In this document: positions 61,401-64,000 of the stretch, piece by piece | How positions within the stretch are numbered: position 1 is the stretch's first letter | Layout: each line of letters starts with the position of its first letter | Origin: Promerops cafer | Taxonomy: Eukaryota > Chordata > Aves > Passeriformes > Nectariniidae | Direction of reading: 5' to 3' | DNA: 64,000 nt | NCBI GenBank assembly: GCA_013398275.1 | Contig: VZSE01002180.1 | Location: 187,915-251,914, forward strand | Position numbers and translations under genes: made by a program | The notes under the pieces: model-generated | What the model saw: the letters and a program-made list of their open reading frames with translations, nothing else | Told to the model about the DNA's origin: nothing | Databases searched by the model: none

Positions 61401-64000
61401 AGACTGTGGACTTTTCTAGGAGCTCCAGGAAATGAGGGAAACTCCTGAATGCTGGGGATGTTCCTAGGAGACAAACTGCTTCTCTTTCACAGTAACATAG
61501 CAAGGGTCATGGCAGGGAGAATGACCCTGCTAGAGAACATCCCACTGTGGATAAATGGAGGCATTGAAATACCAGGAAGAAGGAGAGGGCTGGCTTCCAA
61601 GAAGTGGCTTTGGAGGAAGAAGAAAGTCATTTGGTACACCTGACAAAGGAGTTTGTTCAGAAGCAGAACTGTCCTTGTTCTTAGTCCTGTGTCCTTGTGG
61701 TTTCCTATTGCCCTTCTTTCCTTGGAATGGCTCCCCTTGGGTGAGCAGCTCTGGAGCCCACTGAAGGAGCAGATAAAACATGGCTGTGCACCAGTTTCTT
61801 TGCCCAAAACAATGGTTTTGGACAGAAAACAATCCCCTTTGCACTATGTAAACTCTTAGTGAAAAACCTCTGTTCTAGTTTGGTCTCAACACTTTTATGT
61901 AAAGGTGTAGCTTCCCTGTGAGCTTTGCCTGTCTCAGCGTAACACCATCCATGGGAGCACTGTGGTAGATTATGTTCCTAGTGACTTGGATCATCCCCAT
62001 GTTTTAACTGCAGAATTTTAGCCCGAGTAGTAACATAGCATTAAAGACAGATGGGAGAGACCTGTACGCCCTGCATGTGCTGTTAAGGCACACAGGCCCA
62101 GAAAAGCAGGCTGCTGGTGGCCTCTGTGCAGCTCCTTTGTGGCACGTCCCCTCCTGCAAGAGTGCATTCCCCTCAGAGACAGCATCCTTCAACCCAAAGC
62201 AATTGTGGGCAGGGGGTGCAGAGTGGGTGACAATGGATTGCTGGGGCATCACTGCCTGCTGCTGCTGGGCTCAGCACCCTTGGTCAGACTGACCATCCCC
62301 ATCTTGCTGTCCCTTTGCAGGGCACTCCTGGCTGCCTGCTGCCAGAGACCATGGCCTGCTCTGCCTCTGGTTGCCCTGGTTTGTGAGCGAGGGGAAGGCA
62401 GGACAGAGGAGCCTTGTGCGTTGTTGGTGCTTCAGTGCTCGGGTGGACTGTGCCCTGAGGACACTCTCATCTTGGGGAGTGTCTGACATTCCCTCGATTG
62501 AGTGGGTCAAGTGGTCCATGGAGTAAGAGCTGGTCCTAGCCTCAGGATGTCAGTCCATCTCTGCAGTCACTCCCCGCTTTCCACAGGCTTGTATCGTATT
62601 CCCTTGAAAGAAGCTTTCTGGGAAAACACAGCAATTCCCACACATCGTGCTGCCACAATTTAGGGCACGATCTGCAATTGTAAGTGTGTTCAAAATCTGT
62701 GTACTGCAGAGAGTCTTGCATTCAGAACTGGCACTTTGACATCTAATTTCCTTCCACAGAGAAGTCTAGGGAAATGTTTTTTGTTAGAGACAGGCTTGTT
62801 GGAAAAATGCTGATGAAGTGAAACATAAACATATTGTGTTGGAATTTTCATGGGAAAATATTGCTGATGGGTTTCAGCATGCCTGGAATGCTTCTCTCAG
62901 TACTGACCCTCTTACTCTATGTTGTATTCGTATACTGTGCAGCTATAACATTCCAAATGAAACATTTTAACTTCAGCCGACTAAAAATTAAGGTCAAAAT
63001 GGAATGTGTATAAAGCCTCTCAATTTTCAACTTTATTCACAAGCCGGGAAAACACTGTATTTTGCAACCTCAGTATTTCCTACTGGCAGCAGCTCAAATT
63101 GTGTGACCACTGCTGGAATTTCTGTTTCTCTTTCCAAATGAAATGTATTTATTTCCTTCCTATTGTTACTAATGAATCAAGCAGCTTTGTGATAACATGC
63201 TTGTGGAATTAAGCACTGATAAAAGAGCCAGAACAACATAACATTTACTTGGTTTCCAAGTAGGAAACTAATGGAATTTTACTATCATGAAAATGTAGAA
63301 AAACTTGGAAGAAACTGCAGGCATTAAACCCAGAAATTTGAATTAACACATTTGAAACAGTCTAGATGATGTGTGGAAAAATCACCCCTTAAATTCATAC
63401 CCCCAAAATCATTGTCGCATAGTGTATGGTTTTGAATCAATACAGCTTGTAATGATTAACACAAACTGTCCTCGGCTGATGAAAATCCTCAAGTTTTTGA
63501 TTTAATGTTTATAGTAATGGAATGGAGAATTAAACCCAGTTTGTAATTCTCTTGCAAAAAGGGCATGGTAAGGGCAGCATTTTAACTCCTCTCCAAGTTC
63601 TCAGAGCTGTGTAGGGACTTAAAAAAAATCTATTTTAAATGCAAGCTCCTGAATTTAAAGGATACTTTCCGTGGAGGAATTTTTTTCTGTGGTTTATGTC
63701 AGAACCTTTAGCAGCCCCCTACAAACCTCCTGCTAAACAGACATACACCTCCTGTTTCTTCAGTTGTGGCTATTGGCTGGTGAGCTGATCCATATGTGTG
63801 CATACATGTATGGACACACACACATATATATGGTGGACTGCTGCAATGTTACGCCATTTATATCCATGTGTATGTATATAAATTTAAAATAATACATAAT
63901 AGTGTATGTAGTTGCTGGAATATTGCACATTCCAGAAGGATAAGATCGCTCTTATCTCCTCTGAATAGTGTTATTAAAACATGGAAACCAACACCCATTC

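Larger units (their letters stand above)
39441..64000. other. Upstream intergenic region, no gene recognised
   Basis: About 24.5 kb with no recognisable exon on either strand. In mammals the next gene on this side of EIF5 is TNFAIP2, separated by a long noncoding stretch; I looked for its Sec6-like exons and did not find them. Only two short CR1 fragments and simple repeats are identifiable. The unusually low repeat content could reflect conserved regulatory DNA, or simply a repeat-poor bird genome. Confidence 0.6.

Noticed and set aside
63780..63900. CA/TA-rich stretch near the window end
   Set aside because: Short imperfect simple repeat with nothing further supported.
39441..64000. TNFAIP2 exons, expected by mammalian synteny
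   Set aside because: No Sec6-like coding segments found on the minus strand; the gene is probably outside the window.

Overview
This is vertebrate nuclear DNA, most likely from a bird. The recognisable interspersed repeats are CR1 LINE fragments, repeat density is low, the introns of the one clear gene are compact (189 to 678 bp), and CpG islands carry the assembly gaps. There are no bacterial-style operons, CRISPR arrays or phage genes.

One protein-coding gene can be read in full: EIF5, translation initiation factor 5, on the minus strand. Ten coding exons between 36648 and 32059 join through GT-AG introns into an uninterrupted 430-codon frame. The gene starts in a CpG island (about 38.15-39.44 kb) holding three CCAAT boxes exactly 31 bp apart, a TCTCGCGAGA element, a perfect NRF1 palindrome and two candidate first exons. 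The 5' leader exon carries an out-of-frame upstream ORF in poor start context that overlaps the EIF5 start, the arrangement known for eIF5 autoregulation. Intron 4 contains a clear H/ACA snoRNA, SNORA28.

Layout: 1-2.4 kb, no gene seen. 2.4-3.36 kb, a CpG island with a 395-bp gap and a 63-bp minisatellite; by vertebrate synteny it may be the MARK3 promoter, but no MARK3 codon is visible. 3.36-3.87 kb, a CR1 3' end. 3.87-24.4 kb, no gene, with an old CR1 reverse-transcriptase relic at 9.49-9.90 kb and an (AC)n tract at 12.67 kb. 24.45-24.95 kb, a T/G-rich tract abutting a GC-rich island. 24.95-31.75 kb, no supported gene, possibly including longer EIF5 3' ends. 31.76-39.06 kb, EIF5 with SNORA28. 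39.44-64 kb, no supported gene, with two CR1 fragments and an AT-rich tract.

The elements of the EIF5 locus fit together as one housekeeping translation unit: a protein that sets start-codon stringency, its own stringency-sensing uORF, and an intronic guide RNA that modifies 18S rRNA. I found no exotic or plainly new system. The most useful new hypothesis is that the choice of first exon adds or removes an upstream AUG and so lengthens the overlapping uORF from 61 to 97 codons.
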